From contig CAVPIK010000019.1 of the NCBI GenBank assembly GCA_963704975.1, forward strand, positions 32,877 to 96,876: 64,000 bases of DNA. Reading direction: 5' to 3'. Position 1 is the first letter of the stretch, and each line of letters opens with the position of its first letter. The stretch comes from JAGNDO01 sp963704975. Lineage in GTDB: Bacteria > Chloroflexota > Anaerolineae > Caldilineales > Caldilineaceae. The translations under genes were made by a program, and so were the position numbers. The notes below the pieces were generated by a model. That model did no database searches, had not been told where the DNA came from, and saw only the letters and a program-made list of their open reading frames with translations. Below are positions 17,159 to 27,634 of the stretch, in pieces.

Positions 17159-18110
17159 TCAGTCGCCGAAGATACCTTGGATTGCCTGTTTTGGCTTGCG
17201 ATCGACCGTGAACAGGCCCCAATGTTTTTCGGGTTCTTCCGGGTCGGGTGAGCCTTTCCAGGGTTCGTCGAAGGCTTCGAACACAAAGGTCAAGATCTTT
17301 TCTTCGGTTGTCCATTCCATCAGGTGTTGATAATAGATGGCCTGCAACCCTTCGGACGCGTTCCAGGGGTCGATGCCCCGTCCGTTGGAGGCGGTTGTCC
17401 AGCCCGCCTCTGTGATCACCACCGGTTTGTCGGGATAGTGGTTGACGACGGAGGCATAGTTTTCTTTGGTAAAGTCCAGGGCATCGCCGATGGTGCGATA
17501 TTCCCAGACCGGGTAGGTGTGCACCGAAAGGAAGTCCAACTCCGCCGCCAGGGGGGCGAGTTTGGTTGTCCACGGCACGTAGTTTTCGCAAAAGGTCACG
17601 GGCTGGGAGGCCCCCTGTTTGATGCGGCGCACATAGGCGACCAGATTTTCCACGGGCACCAGGTGATCCGTCCACTCCACAGCTGGCTTCGTTGCCGACC
17701 GACACCGAAAAGAGCGATGTCAGGGTAGCGATTGGCGACGGCGATCAACCGATCGATGTTCTCGCTGTTGCGCTGGCGATTGGCGACGAGGATTTCCTCG
17801 CTGAAGTCCGCCCCCCACGGGCAATTGGGATTGCTCACCTCCGCGGCCATGTCCACGCCCAGCATCACCTTCGAATCCAGCCCCTCATCACGGATCACCT
17901 TTAGGGCCGTTTCGGCGTGAGGCCGCAATGATACATTCTGATAAAAGACCAGTTTTTTGCCAGAATCAAGAGGTCTTCTTTGACCTCTGCGTAGCTGGGG
18001 AAGATGCCCTCTCTGGGATCTTGACCCTCACGGAAACCGGAATAGCAGATGGCGTTGCCGTGGTTTTGGGCAATGAACTGGGCGATATTTGTCTCTTTTT
18101 GACTAGACAT
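17159..18110 (-). CDS. GH17-like exo-beta-glucanase paralogue 1 (frame errors)
   Basis: About 315 residues across two frame changes (near 17925 and 17690). TIM-barrel features of the GH17 / Scw11 group: start MSSQKETNIAQFIAQ, VMLGVDMAAEVSNP, SVGNEASVEWT (acid/base Glu after Asn), VHTYPVWEY, VVITEAGWTTASNG (nucleophile Glu) and FVFEAFDEPWKG. It probably acts on beta-1,3-glucan-like polysaccharide; no signal peptide is seen. The ATG at 18110 overlaps the stop of its paralogue (18103-18991). Confidence 0.72.
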
Positions 18111-18991
18111 ATTTTAAGACACCATCCTTGTCCCAAAGCCCCCAATAGGCCCCCACATCCCCTTCGTCTTCAATTTTCCACGTCTCATCAAAAGAGGAGA
18201 AATAGAAGATGTCGATATCCTCTGCGTCCGCCCATTGATAGGCGTTGACAAAATAGCGAATGGCGTTTTCGAAGGAAGGGACGGCACCTCGATCCGCCGT
18301 CCCAATGTTGGGCCAGCCGGTCTCGCTGATGATCACCTTCTTGCCCTTGCCTGCCAAGACCGCCAGCCGGTACATTTCCTTCATGTAGACCAGGGCGTGT
18401 TCGGCCGGATAGCCTTCCCAGAAGGGGTAGCAGTTGGCAAAGATCACGTCACACGCATCGCTGACCTTGGGGTGGTTGACGAATTTGAAATAGGCGTCCA
18501 CATACCCCACCTGGACCCCCGGCGCACCGGCTTTGGCCTGGTTGATATAGTCGATCAGCTCATCTTCGGTCATTTCGTCACGCAGAAGCACTTCGTTGCC
18601 CACGGCCAACAGGGTGGCGTGGCCGGCCTTGGCCACTTCGATGGCATTGGCCAGCTCAAGTTGGTTGTGCTCGTGGTTGTCGTCCAGCCAGACGCCGACC
18701 ATGGTCTTCAACCCCATCTCGGTGGCAATCTGGGGGATCAACTCGTTGCCGTCCGTGCAGGAAAAGGCTGCGCACCCAATTCACATAAGGCGCAATGACG
18801 GCGAGACGCTCGCGGATCTGCGCTGCGCCGATGATCGTGCCGGGACCCTGGCCCTCGATATACGGGCTAAAGGCAATGCCATGGATTTTCTGGGCCAATA
18901 GGCCGCGCACAAGAGCTTTCAGTTCGTCCACGGAATGGCTGGCAAGGTCAATGCCGGACAGGGATCCGTATCGTTTGTATCGGTTTGACAC
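18103..18991 (-). CDS. GH17-like exo-beta-glucanase paralogue 2 (one frame error)
   Basis: About 295 residues from GTG 18991, chosen because AAGGAG lies 9 nt upstream; a longer start at 19048 is possible. Conserved GH17-like elements: GIAFSPYIEGQGPG, GVWLDDNHEHNQ, LAVGNEVLLRDEM (acid/base), FANCYPFWEGYPA, VIISETGWPNIG (nucleophile) and FSSFDETWK. A frame change near 18755 splits the first third. It overlaps and clearly resembles the next gene, a tandem duplication with divergence. No signal peptide is visible, so it may be cytosolic. Confidence 0.75.
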
Positions 18992-19083
18992 CGTTATTTC
19001 TCCTTGATTCTTTGGATCACCGTTGATCATTTGGTTGAAATGGTTCATGTATCTGGGCCGAATCGACCCAACCGCTCAAAATT

Positions 19084-19153
19084 CTGCCACGAATGGCACA
19101 AATAGACGAATTCACGCCATCCAAATTCGCCCTATTTGTCCCATTCGTGGCAG
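19084..19153. repeat. long-stem hairpin (CTGCCACGAATGG type)
   Basis: Arms of about 29 bp (CTGCCACGAATGG...CGAATT with AATTCG...CCATTCGTGGCAG) with three mismatches or indels. It lies in the intergenic gap 18992-19214, which has no gene. Confidence 0.8.
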
Positions 19154-19185
19154 CGGTACACCGTGTGCAAAAAAACTTACGCCTA

Positions 19186-19222
19186 CATCTCTATCTCTAT
19201 CTCTATCTCTTTCTCTATTTCT
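19186..19222. repeat. (CTCTAT)n microsatellite over a stop codon
   Basis: Five to six imperfect CTCTAT/CTCTTT units. The stop codon and last Lys codons of the SRPBCC gene are read from this tract. Confidence 0.8.
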
Positions 19223-19640
19223 TCTTCTCCGCCCTGGCCTTCAACCCTGCGGCGAAGCGCTCGAAGTTGGCGGTCAGGTCGGGGATGCTTCTGCCGAAGA
19301 GGGGCAGGAGCAGACCGCTGAAGATCTCCTCGGTCTTGAAGGTGGTGCTGCCGTCCGGGTTGGGGGTGAGGGTGTGGGTGCGCTCGGATTTGAACAGCCC
19401 CAGGGGCATGCCGCCGCTCAGGACCATGCGCTTGTTGGGCTCAAAGGCGGTGACGGTGACGGGGAAGGCCCGGCTGGGGTCCATTTTGGTGAAAAACTTG
19501 ACCTTCTCGCCCAGGGCCAGTCTGCCCTCGATGCGCTCCATGCCCGGATCCCATTTGGGGTAGCCAGCTGGGGTGGTCAGGATCTGCCAAATGATTTTGG
19601 GGCCGGTTTTGATGGTGGTGGACGCGGTATAAGTTCTCAT
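19215..19640 (-). CDS. SRPBCC (START/AHSA1-like) domain protein
   Basis: 141 residues, one Bet v1-like domain. It begins MRTYTASTTIKTGPKIIWQIL and contains the typical GYPKWDPGMERIEG and GLFKSERTHTL stretches, ending in a Lys-rich tail AEKKK that runs into the microsatellite. Such proteins bind hydrophobic ligands or act as chaperone activators. No partner gene is adjacent. Confidence 0.8.
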   Translation of the reverse strand: MRTYTASTTIKTGPKIIWQILTTPAGYPKWDPGMERIEGRLALGEKVKFFTKMDPSRAFPVTVTAFEPNKRMVLSGGMPLGLFKSERTHTLTPNPDGSTTFKTEEIFSGLLLPLFGRSIPDLTANFERFAAGLKARAEKKK

Positions 19641-19704
19641 GCAGGGTCTCTCTTTCGGAATGGAGTGGGGAAAACAAGGGTGGATAGAAAACGCCGGGGA
19701 TGGC

Positions 19705-21022
19705 CTATAGTTTACCCTGAGATCGGCGGGCCAGCCAATGCCAACCCAGCCCGACGGCCAATAATCCCAACCCAGCGGCCCAGATGATCGGGTCCACCCA
19801 GAAGGCCAGGAAGAGGCAGGCCCCCAGCCCGGCCCAGGCGATCCAGGCCGGGTAGAGGCGGTCGGCTCCCCGCAGTTGCAGGGCGGCCAGGTTGGTGACG
19901 GCGTAGTAGATCAGCACGGTGAAGGCGCTGAAGGACCAGGTCACCCGCACGTCGCCGATCAGGGCGAGGGCGGCGACCACGCCGCCCATGATCAGGACGG
20001 CCAGGGTGGGGGTGCTGCCGGATGGGTCCAGCCGGGCCACGGCGGCGGGCATGTCTCCCCGGCGGCCCATGGCCAGGAGGACGCGGGAGAGGCCCAGGAT
20101 CAGGTTGAGCAGGACGCCGATCATGGCGGCCATGGCACCCAGGGCCAGGATGGCCGCGCCCACGGGCAGGTTGAAGCTTTGCATGATGGCTTCCAGGGGG
20201 GCGGCGTTGATCTGCACGCCCTCGCTCATGGCGGCGGCCCCGGCGGAGCCGATGCCCGCCACGGCCACGCCCACATAGAGCAGGGCGGTGATCAGGGTGG
20301 TGGTGAGGATGGCCCGGGGGATGATGCGCCGGGGTTCTCGCACCTCTTCGCCCATGGTGGCGATGCGTCCGTAGCCGGTGAAGGCGACGAACATGAGGGC
20401 GCTGGCGGCGAGAAGTCCGTTTAGCCCCCCGGCGTTGACGCCGGAAGCTGGGTTTGGGGCGATCGTAAATGGCGTGAAATTTCCCCAATTCATCCTAAAA
20501 AAGCCGGAGAACGATGAAGACGAGCAAGGCCCCCAGGGTGACCACGACGATGACCGTGTTGGCCCGATTGGAGCGGCGCACGCCGCCGATCACCACGGCG
20601 GTGACGGCCAGGACGGTGAGGACGGCGACGGCGGTGCGCAGGGCCGGGCTGTGGAGGCCCAGGGCGGAGAGGGCGTAGCCGGCAAAGCCTTGGGCCGCGG
20701 TGGCCGCGGAGGCCGACTTGGCCAACAAAAAGAGCCATCCGGCGCTGAAGCCCAGCCAGGGGCGCAGATAGCGATAGCCATATTCATAGGTGCCGCCGCT
20801 GACCGGGTGGTTGGCGGCCAGTTGGGCGCTGCTCAGGCCGTTGGCCAGGGCCACGGCCGCGCCGATCAGCACGGCCAGGATCACACTCGGCCCGGCCACC
20901 CCCGCGGCCACGCCGATGCTGACAAAGACGCCGGTGCCCACCATAGACCCCAGCCCCAGCAGGATTGCTCCGCCCAGGCCAAGTTCTCTGCGCAGTTGTG
21001 GGGAAGGTGACGATGGGGTCAT
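19705..21022 (-). CDS. APC-family amino acid permease (one frame error)
   Basis: About 440 residues with 12 likely helices, split by a frame change near 20494 at an A-rich run. N-terminal LGLGSMVGTGVFVSIGVAAG is the classic APC helix 1 substrate loop; NHPVSGGTYEYGYRYL and, in the second frame, FVAFTGYGRIATMGEEVREP are equally typical. It imports an amino acid by proton symport; which one cannot be told. Its ATG overlaps the stop of the DUF2277 gene. Confidence 0.82.
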
Positions 21023-21354
21023 TGTGGGTTCTTTCGGTGGGTGGGTGAAACGGCGGATTTACAGGTGATCCCTATCCCTGCCGCTTCTTGGGGAAAGCGA
21101 AGGGCGTTGCGGGCCCGGGCCTTGGCGGCTTCATCGGCCCGGTTTTTGGCGGGGGCGTTGGTTTGCAGGGTGGTGAGGAAGGTGGCGGTGATGGCCGTGA
21201 TTTCGTCCACCGCGGCCAGAAAGGCCGCCTCATTTTGTTGGGAAGGCTTGGTGAAACCGCTCACCTTGCGCACGAATTGCAGCGAGGCGGCGCGCACTTC
21301 CTCTTCCGTGGCGGATGGCTCGAAGTTGAAGAGGGGTTTGATATTTCTGCACAT
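21019..21354 (-). CDS. DUF2277 protein
   Basis: 111 residues that begin MCRNIKPLFNFEP, the diagnostic start of DUF2277, followed by ATEEEVRAASLQFVRKVSG and a basic C-terminus. The function is unknown. It is sandwiched between an MDR oxidoreductase and the APC permease, coupled to the latter by a 4-nt overlap. The longer frame into which it is read belongs to the broken end of the oxidoreductase gene. Confidence 0.8.
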   Translation of the reverse strand: MCRNIKPLFNFEPSATEEEVRAASLQFVRKVSGFTKPSQQNEAAFLAAVDEITAITATFLTTLQTNAPAKNRADEAAKARARNALRFPQEAAGIGITCKSAVSPTHRKNPQ

Positions 21355-21384
21355 GACGGTTTCCTCGCGCTCGGTTGAAACGCT

Positions 21385-22362
21385 GCTACATCCATGGTGA
21401 TGACGACTTTGCCCTGGGCGTGGCCCTTGCCCAAGATAGCGCATGGCCTCCACGGTCTCGTGCCAGGGAATAGGTTTTGTCGATGACGGGGACGATCTGG
21501 CCCGCTGCCAGAAGCTCCGCCAGGAATTGCAGATCCTGCTGGCTGACGTGGGCGGTGAATCCGCCCATCTGCCTGCCCGTCCTTTTCGGACATGAGCCCG
21601 CCCAGGAGCATGGCCTGGAACATCTGGCTTGATCTTGCCCCCGGCCATGACGTAGCGGCCTTTGGGGGTCAGGGCGCGCTTGTAGGCCGACAGAGAATGG
21701 TATCCGTTGGCGGCAAAGATCAGGTCGTAGCGCTTACCGCTTTGGGTGAAGTTTTCTTGGGTGTAGTCGATCACATGGTCGGCCCCAAGCTGACGGGCCT
21801 GGGCCACATTGCGGGTGCTGCACACCCCGGTGACCTCGGCCCCGAAGACCTTGGCAAGCTGCACGGCAAAGGTGCCCACCCCGCCGGACGCGCCGTTGAT
21901 CAGCACTTTGTCGCCCGCCTGGAGCTTGCCCTGGTCCCGCAGCCCTTGGAGGGCGGTCATGCCGGCCATGGGCACGGCCGCGGCCTGCTCGAAGGAGAGG
22001 CTGGCCGGTTTTAGGGCCAAGGCTCGCTCCGGCCCCACGGCGTACTCGGCAAATCCGCCGCCGGACTGGCCGGCGATCTCCCCGAACACCTCATCCCCCG
22101 GCTTGAACTGGGTGATCTGGCTGCCCACCGCCTCCACCACCCCGGCGATGTCCGCGCCCAGGCCGGTCATCTTGGGGCGCAGCAGCCCGGCAGCGAAGCG
22201 CACCAGGAAGATGTCCGCGGTGAGCATGTGCCAGTCATAGGCGTTGAGGGAGGCGGCGTGGATCTTGACCAGGACTTGGTCGTCCTTGGGCGTGGGTTTG
22301 TCGACCTCTTCCAGACGGATTACGTCCGGCGAGCCGTATTCGGTGTGGATGGCTGCTTTCAT
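21385..22362 (-). CDS. MDR NAD(P)-dependent oxidoreductase (frame errors at 3' end)
   Basis: About 325 residues. GroES-like start MKAAIHTEYGSPDVIRLEEV, then GADIAGVVEAVG, GDEVFGEI and the cofactor site INGASGGVGTFAVQLAKVFG. No structural or catalytic zinc Cys are seen, so it belongs to the quinone-reductase-like branch of medium-chain dehydrogenases. The last 80 residues (LLGGLMSEKDGQ, LQFLAELLAAGQIVPVID, GQGHAQGKVVI) need at least two frame changes between 21640 and 21400; the exact stop is uncertain. Confidence 0.78.
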
Positions 22363-22543
22363 GGGGTTTGTCTCGTTTCTTGGGTGGATGGTGGGCTATC
22401 GCTGGAGAGGAGGGGGTGTGGGGAGAAGTATACGTGCAGAGCATGATGACCTCGTTTGGGCACCTGCTTTTCATGTACTGTTATGATTTACCCCACTGCC
22501 GTCTTTCCCTCGCACCCGGCAAGACTGGGGCATGAATCAAAAA

Positions 22544-22958
22544 TCATGCGATTTCGCAGAAGTCCCGTGATGCTACAATTGCGATTCCCCGGAAAGGATG
22601 CAATGCCAGCAAATCGCCATCACCACTTACGATATGCTTTGCACCACCGCTGACTGCCAATTCCAGGAATTTATCGTCTTTGGGGTCTCGACATGCGGTC
22701 ACGACCTCAGCAATCTCGACAAATACAGTTTCCTGCAAAAATGTGATCAAGAACTCAAAGCGTTCTTCCTCGCTCACATATTTGTTGAACTTCTTTCGTC
22801 CGAGGACATCGTTCAACTCATTCACAATATCCAGCGAAACCAATACTTGCCCTGTTGCTAATGCTCGATCCAGCGCCTTGCGTGGTATGGAATTCTTGAA
22901 CAAGCAGGGCGCTGACCAAAGTGTTGGTGTCAAAGACAAAGGAGGGCTTATTTTTCAT
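22544..22958 (-). CDS. PIN-family toxin (COG1569-like, one frame error)
   Basis: About 138 residues from ATG 22958: MKNKPSFVFDTNTLVSALL, then after a shift near 22912 LFKNSIPRKALDRALATGQ and the C-terminal acidic residues in ACRDPKDDKFLELA and SGDGDLLAL. These Asp residues form the Mg-dependent ribonuclease site of PIN toxins. It overlaps the upstream antitoxin-like gene by 11 nt, the usual toxin-antitoxin order. 22363-22543 shows no gene. Confidence 0.75.
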
Positions 22959-23179
22959 TGAGCAAGCTATCCAAGATGTCCGGGGTCAACCCCCGGGCCT
23001 CGGCATTGATCGCTGATCTCATCCATGACCGTGCGAAGGGATTTCGTCGGCTTCCCGAACTCGCGCAGCCACAGACTCATCAACACTTGCATCTTTTGCT
23101 TCTCTGCCGTAGACGCCTGTTGATAGATGCGCGCCGCTTCCATATCCAATTGCATGTTGACGGTGGCTGTGGTGATCAT
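22948..23179 (-). CDS. antitoxin-like partner of the PIN gene (one frame error)
   Basis: About 76 residues: MITTATVNMQLDMEAARIY, a helical middle and, after a shift near 22997, EARGLTPDILDSLLNEK with its TAA at 22948-22950 inside the PIN gene. Small size, helical content and overlap with the toxin gene suggest an antitoxin. I do not recognise the DNA-binding class. Confidence 0.55.
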
Positions 23180-23286
23180 GATTGACTCTCCATAACGATA
23201 AAGAAAACGGTTTGACCCAGGACGAACAACCTGTTGCGCCCATTATACCCTGCCTCAATCAGCCAAAGTCAACGACATGGAAATCT

Positions 23287-23968
23287 TTACTGGCGGCTGT
23301 CGTGGAGTTCCTTGGATTTACTAACCTCCGCAGCGGTGCGGGTAGCCACAATATATCCATAGATGACAAAACAGAGGGAGAGGATCTGTTGAATCGACAG
23401 AATCGGCTTGTCCTGAAGCAGCATCAAGCGCGGCCATGCTGCCGTTCATCAGCATGAAGAGGAGCCATCCCCTTGGGTTGCGCTTGGCCAGGAGATAGCT
23501 GCCCAGCAAGAAGCCGACCATGACGCCCAGTTCCAACACCTGGGACAGGGTGTTGATGCCCTGCTGATCGATCACGCTAGTGCCGACGCCCAGGACGAGG
23601 GAGCCATAGGTGAAGAACGAAGCGATGGCGTTGAATTGGTGGTTGAGACTTTGGCTGCCTTTGTAGACCGTGTACAGCCCAAAGAGCATGGCCGGGACCC
23701 CACCGGCCTCGATGGAGGCGGCGATCCAGTTGCGATCTGAGATCAGAATCATCACCCAGGGCGGCACGCCCAGGATGTAGATGGCCCACCCGGCCATGCG
23801 CAGGGCGCGTTTGCTGCTTTCTGGCCGGCCTTCGGCCAGGGCGAAGAGGATCTTGTTGGTCAGGTAGAAGCCGCCGCCCCAAAGTTGGAGAATGAATGTC
23901 AAGAGGGTCTGCTTTCGTTTATTGAGCAGAAGTGGCGTGGTTATCCGGCGACGGAAGGGAGCAGACAT
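23287..23968 (-). CDS. polytopic membrane protein, weakly PnuC-like (one frame error)
   Basis: About 220 residues and 6-7 helices. Segments such as LQLWGGGFYLTNKILFAL, GVPPWVMILISDRNWIAAS and GWLLFMLMNGSMAAL are followed, after a frame change near 23430, by QQILSLCFVIYGYIVATR and a tail SKELHDSRQ. Spacing and Trp-rich helices recall PnuC nicotinamide-riboside transporters, but I cannot confirm it. The start is uncertain, since no clear ribosome site is seen; the true N-terminus may lie near 23900. Confidence 0.5.
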
Positions 23969-24414
23969 AGATCGTCAGCCCCTCGTCTCCGTGCTGGATG
24001 GTCGTCAGCGGTTCCCAGCCCAGGCGACCAGCAGCCCGTCCGCCGTCGCCGTCCCGGCGTAGAGACTGGCGTGGCCCTGGGTGCGGGCCACCTCCATGCA
24101 CGCCCGCACCAACTCGCTGCCCACGCCCCGGCCCCGGTGGGCTTCGGTGACAAAGAGTCCGCCCAGGCCGGGGGTGAAGTCGGGCAGGGCATCCATCGCC
24201 CGTTCCCGCAGGACGACTGTGCCGGCCAGGGTTCCTCGTCCACAAAGGCCACCAGGCGCACGGGCAGACCGTGGCGTTGGGCTTCCCCGTGAAAATCCTG
24301 GGCAATGGACTCAAGCGTGCGCCCGGCGAAGTAGTCCGGCCACTGGGCGCGGAACCATTGGGCCAGGGTGGGGATGGTCTCTGGGTGGTCGGCGAGGAGG
24401 GCGGTTTTGATCAT
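23919..24414 (-). CDS. GNAT acetyltransferase (frame errors)
   Basis: About 160 residues from ATG 24414 (MIKTALLADHPETIPTLAQW). Acetyl-CoA loop: LGGLFVTEAHRGRGVGSELV, with the R-G-x-G-x motif. The protein ends LGWEPL, then YVCSLPSPD. Two or three frame changes fall between 24230 and 24000. The substrate is unknown. Confidence 0.75.
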
Positions 24415-24495
24415 GGGGGTCTTTCCCTGATGGTCAAAGGGGGGTGGCCGAGCAATGGGCCACACGGTACAGCATTCACCAGAGGGATGGCTGCA

Positions 24496-24554
24496 TTTAT
24501 CTGGATGAATTGAACCGTTTATCCAGATAAACCACTTCATTTATCCAGATGAAT
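24496..24554. repeat. ATCCAGATAAA hairpin/triple repeat
   Basis: Three copies of ATCCAGATAAA or its complement within 59 nt; the first two form a stem. The TAA stop of the GNAT gene at 24540-25117 is formed by one of them. Confidence 0.75.
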
Positions 24555-25117
24555 TTTTGTACTCGTCCAAAGTCATCCCAAAGATCAATTCGTCGTGGTG
24601 CTGGCCATTCCAGAACCACTCCTGTCTTAACCGTTCCCTCCTGCACGAACCCCAGCTTTCGATGCAACTGAATAGAGGCCGTGTTGTAGCTTGCGCAGGC
24701 AGAATTACACTTGTGGAGTCGTCTCTCCATGAATCCGTATTTCAGAATGAGCCGAACTGCTTCTTCGGCATAGCCACGTTTGCGGTACGGACGGTCTACG
24801 AGGACGCTAAAGCTGAATTTGCCATGTCGTTCATCAATGCTGTGCATGGTGGCAAGGCCAACATAGGCTTGGTCATGGGTCTCCAGGGCAAAGGCGATCA
24901 TGTCGTTGACCTGCTTGCATCCACCGTATTTCTCAAGGAATCCCTTTTGCAACTCGACCGTTGTCGGCAATTCTATCCCGATGTTGAACTCTTCCCTGGA
25001 GATACTGTCGAGAGATTGGGCGAATCGATACCCGGCATCGTCGCTGGTTAAGGCGCGCAGGCGTATCTGATCTCCCTGCCAGAAGTAGGTTGAATAGTCC
25101 AAAATTGGGTCAGTCAT
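24540..25117 (-). CDS. RimJ/RimL-type GNAT acetyltransferase (one frame error)
   Basis: About 192 residues. It opens MTDPILDYSTYFWQGDQIRLR and has the acetyl-CoA binding VLVDRPYRKRGYAEEAVRLIL and the C-terminal YNTASIQLHRKLGFVQEG of RimJ/RimL proteins. A shift near 24590 gives the likely real end FGMTLDEYKNSSG with TAA in the repeat just below. It acetylates an amino group of a small molecule or ribosomal protein. Confidence 0.78.
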
Positions 25118-25120
25118 CAT

Positions 25121-25569
25121 AGAATCCTTGTGCGTAAGCGTTAACCTCCGCCCCCCTAGCCCCCCAACTTTGGGGAGAACTGTCCAGCACCTCCCCCAGA
25201 ATTGGGGGCCGGGGGGCGGTGGGGGTGAACGATGGCTCCATAAGTTGTGTAGTCAATGGACACCTGTCGCTGTAACTTCTGCCTCGTCACACGGCAATTC
25301 CCCACCCCGTCCACGCTTGTGATACCAATCATGGACCCAAGAATGGACCCATTTCCACTCAGCCGATCAGCCCCACCCTGAACCCCGGATCTACGATCTG
25401 CAATCCCGAAGATTACCACGACCCAACCCAAGATCGACTGCACCGTCCGCCCCAACGCTAGCGCCAAAGGCGGAGATCGTCAATACATCCCCAGTCGGCA
25501 GATCGTAGGGATTTTATTTCATCAGGCGTCATCGGTTTGAGGAATTCCTGGGTGGAGCGGGGTAAACAG
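25121..25569. other. intergenic stretch with G/C-block hairpin
   Basis: No recognisable gene. 25151-25224 contains inverted blocks (CCCCCCAACTTTGGGGAG and CCCCCAGAATTGGGGG). A minus-strand open frame of 103 codons here shows no recognisable protein. Confidence 0.6.
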
Positions 25570-25965
25570 CTATTGTGTCAACAGTTGGACGTGAGGATAG
25601 TTGAGGATCTTGGCGTCCACCGTGAGCAGTGGGCAATTATGCAAGCGAGCCGTCGCCACAATAATCTGGTCGGCAGGATCGCGGTGAAAAGTGCCGGGTA
25701 GACGTGTTGACTCAATGGCAATCTCAGGTGTAAGCGGCAGCAATCGTATGCCGGGGTAACGGAGCGCTGTATCCAGCCATTTGTCAATGGGGAAATGGAG
25801 AACCAGCTTCTTGAGTTCGACTAATTTGGCGACCTCCCAACATGAAATGACGCTGATCCCCAACCCCTTGTCTTCGGAATTTTGGATCATCGTTCGCTGT
25901 TCGTCGGTCAGTCGAGCATCGTTATGAATCCACCAGACCCAAATGTGGGTGTCCAGTACAATCAC
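25570..25965 (-). CDS. VapC-like PIN-domain ribonuclease toxin
   Basis: 131 residues from GTG 25965. The N-terminal metal Asp is in VIVLDTHIWVWW, the second acidic residue in CWEVAKLVE and the third in DPADQIIVATARLH, with the final Asp in LLTVDAKIL. This is the PhoH/VapC PIN layout typical of tRNA- or mRNA-cutting toxins. It overlaps the antitoxin stop by two bases. Intact. Confidence 0.85.
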   Translation of the reverse strand: MIVLDTHIWVWWIHNDARLTDEQRTMIQNSEDKGLGISVISCWEVAKLVELKKLVLHFPIDKWLDTALRYPGIRLLPLTPEIAIESTRLPGTFHRDPADQIIVATARLHNCPLLTVDAKILNYPHVQLLTQ

Positions 25966-26177
25966 GCTAACGCCTCCCAGTCCGCTTCGGACACCGGTTC
26001 CGTGGGTTCCAAGTAGGTGATGGGCTTTCCCCAAAAGGGATAGCGGTTTTCTAAGGTCTGGCGGCTCGCACGAGGGATGACGATGACCTCCAACTGCTCG
26101 CCACTGGCAAACGGCAGATTGTCAAGCGTAAGCGTTCCCTTTTTCCCCATTATCAATTCATAAGCATAGACTTGCAT
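25962..26177 (-). CDS. VapB-like antitoxin
   Basis: 71 residues from ATG 26177, preceded by GGAGA 6 nt away; the longer frame to 26261 is less likely. It begins MQVYAYELIMGKKGTLTL, has a basic middle (VIVIPRASRQ) and an acidic tail ending EADWEALA, which would wrap the toxin. It directly precedes and overlaps the PIN gene. Confidence 0.65.
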   Translation of the reverse strand: MQVYAYELIMGKKGTLTLDNLPFASGEQLEVIVIPRASRQTLENRYPFWGKPITYLEPTEPVSEADWEALA

Positions 26178-26403
26178 GGTCGTCTCCAGTCGAAATTCGC
26201 TTTGTGGCGACTCATCTTCGTACCCGCTGGTTATTATAGTCTCAACACTCGGAACGGTCAAAGAGGGCAGAAAAGAGTCCTTTGCTCAATGACCTGTGAC
26301 CGGTCTCTCAATTCCCTTCCCCATCCGCTTTTATGATACTATTCTCCCACGCAGCCAACCAGCCCAATCCCCAATCCCAAATCCCAAATACCCGGAGACC
26401 ACC

Positions 26404-27634
26404 ATGACCCAACCCAAGATCAACTACGCCGCCTATCCTGACGAGAGCGGCCACTTTGGCCCCTACGGCGGCAAATTTGTGCCCGAAACCCTCATGCCCG
26501 CCCTGGATGAGCTGGAAGAAGCCTATCTCAAAGCCCGGGGCGACAAGGAGTTTATGGCCGAGCTGGCCTATCTCCAGCGCACCTTTGTGGGCCGGGCCAC
26601 CCCGGTCACCTATGCCCGCCGCCTCAGCGAACATCTGGGCGGCGCGCAGATCTACCTCAAGCGGGAAGATCTGGCCCACACGGGCGCCCACAAGATCAAC
26701 AACGCCCTGGGCCAGGCCCTGCTCATGAAGCGCAAGATGGGCAAAAGCCGCATCGTGGCCGAGACCGGGGCGGGCCAGCACGGCGTCGCCACGGCCACCG
26801 CCGCCGCCCTGCTGGGCATCGAGTGCATCGTCTACATGGGCACCGTGGACATGGCCCGCCAAGAGCCCAACGTCTTCCGCATGAGGCTCCTGGGCACGGA
26901 CGTGCGGGGCGTCACCAGCGGCAGCCAGACCCTCAAGGACGCCATCAACGAGGCCATCCGCGACTGGGTGACCAACGTGGCCACCACCCACTACCTCCTG
27001 GGCAGCGCCCTGGGTCCCCATCCCTATCCCGGCCATGGTGCGGGACTTCCAGAGCATCATCGGCTGCGAGGCCTACGACCAGATGGTCAACAACGCCGAC
27101 GGCCCCGGCCGTCTGCCCGACGCGATTGTGGCCTGTGTCGGCGGCGGCAGCAACGCCATCGGCATCTTTCATTCCTTTTTGGAGGAAGAAAATGTGCGTC
27201 TCATCGGTGTGGAGGCCGGGGGCCGGGGGATCGAGAGTGGTCAACATGCCGCCCGTTTCGCCGACGCCGAGATGGGGCGGCTGGGCGTGCTTCAAGGCAC
27301 CAAGAGCTACGTGCTCCAAGACAGCGACGGCCAGATCGCCCTCACCCACAGCATCAGCGCCGGTCTGGACTACGCCAGCGTCGGCCCGGAACACGCCTTC
27401 CTGCGGGATCTGGGGCGCACGGAATACACCTATTGCACGGACGATCAGGCTATGGAAGGCTTCAAGCTGCTGTGCGAGTTGGAAGGGATTATTCCGGCGC
27501 TGGAGAGCGCCCACGCCATCGGCCATTTGATCGATCTGGCCCCGACCATGGGGAAGGATCAGATCATTTTGGTGAATTTGAGCGGGCGGGGGGATAAGGA
27601 TTTGGGGACGGTGATGGACGTTTTGAATGGTTAA
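26404..27634 (+). CDS. trpB: tryptophan synthase beta chain (one frame error)
   Basis: About 409 residues. The PLP Lys is in HTGAHKINNALGQALL, the active-site Glu in AETGAGQHGVA, and the phosphate-binding GGGSNA in VACVGGGSNAIGIF. A frame change near 27030 (after GSALGPHPYP) splits the reading; the second half runs to LGTVMDVLNG. It condenses indole with serine and works with TrpA. The start ATG 26404 lies 8 nt after CGGAGA. Its stop codon TAA (27632-27634) is part of the left inverted repeat of the inserted cassette. Confidence 0.92.
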
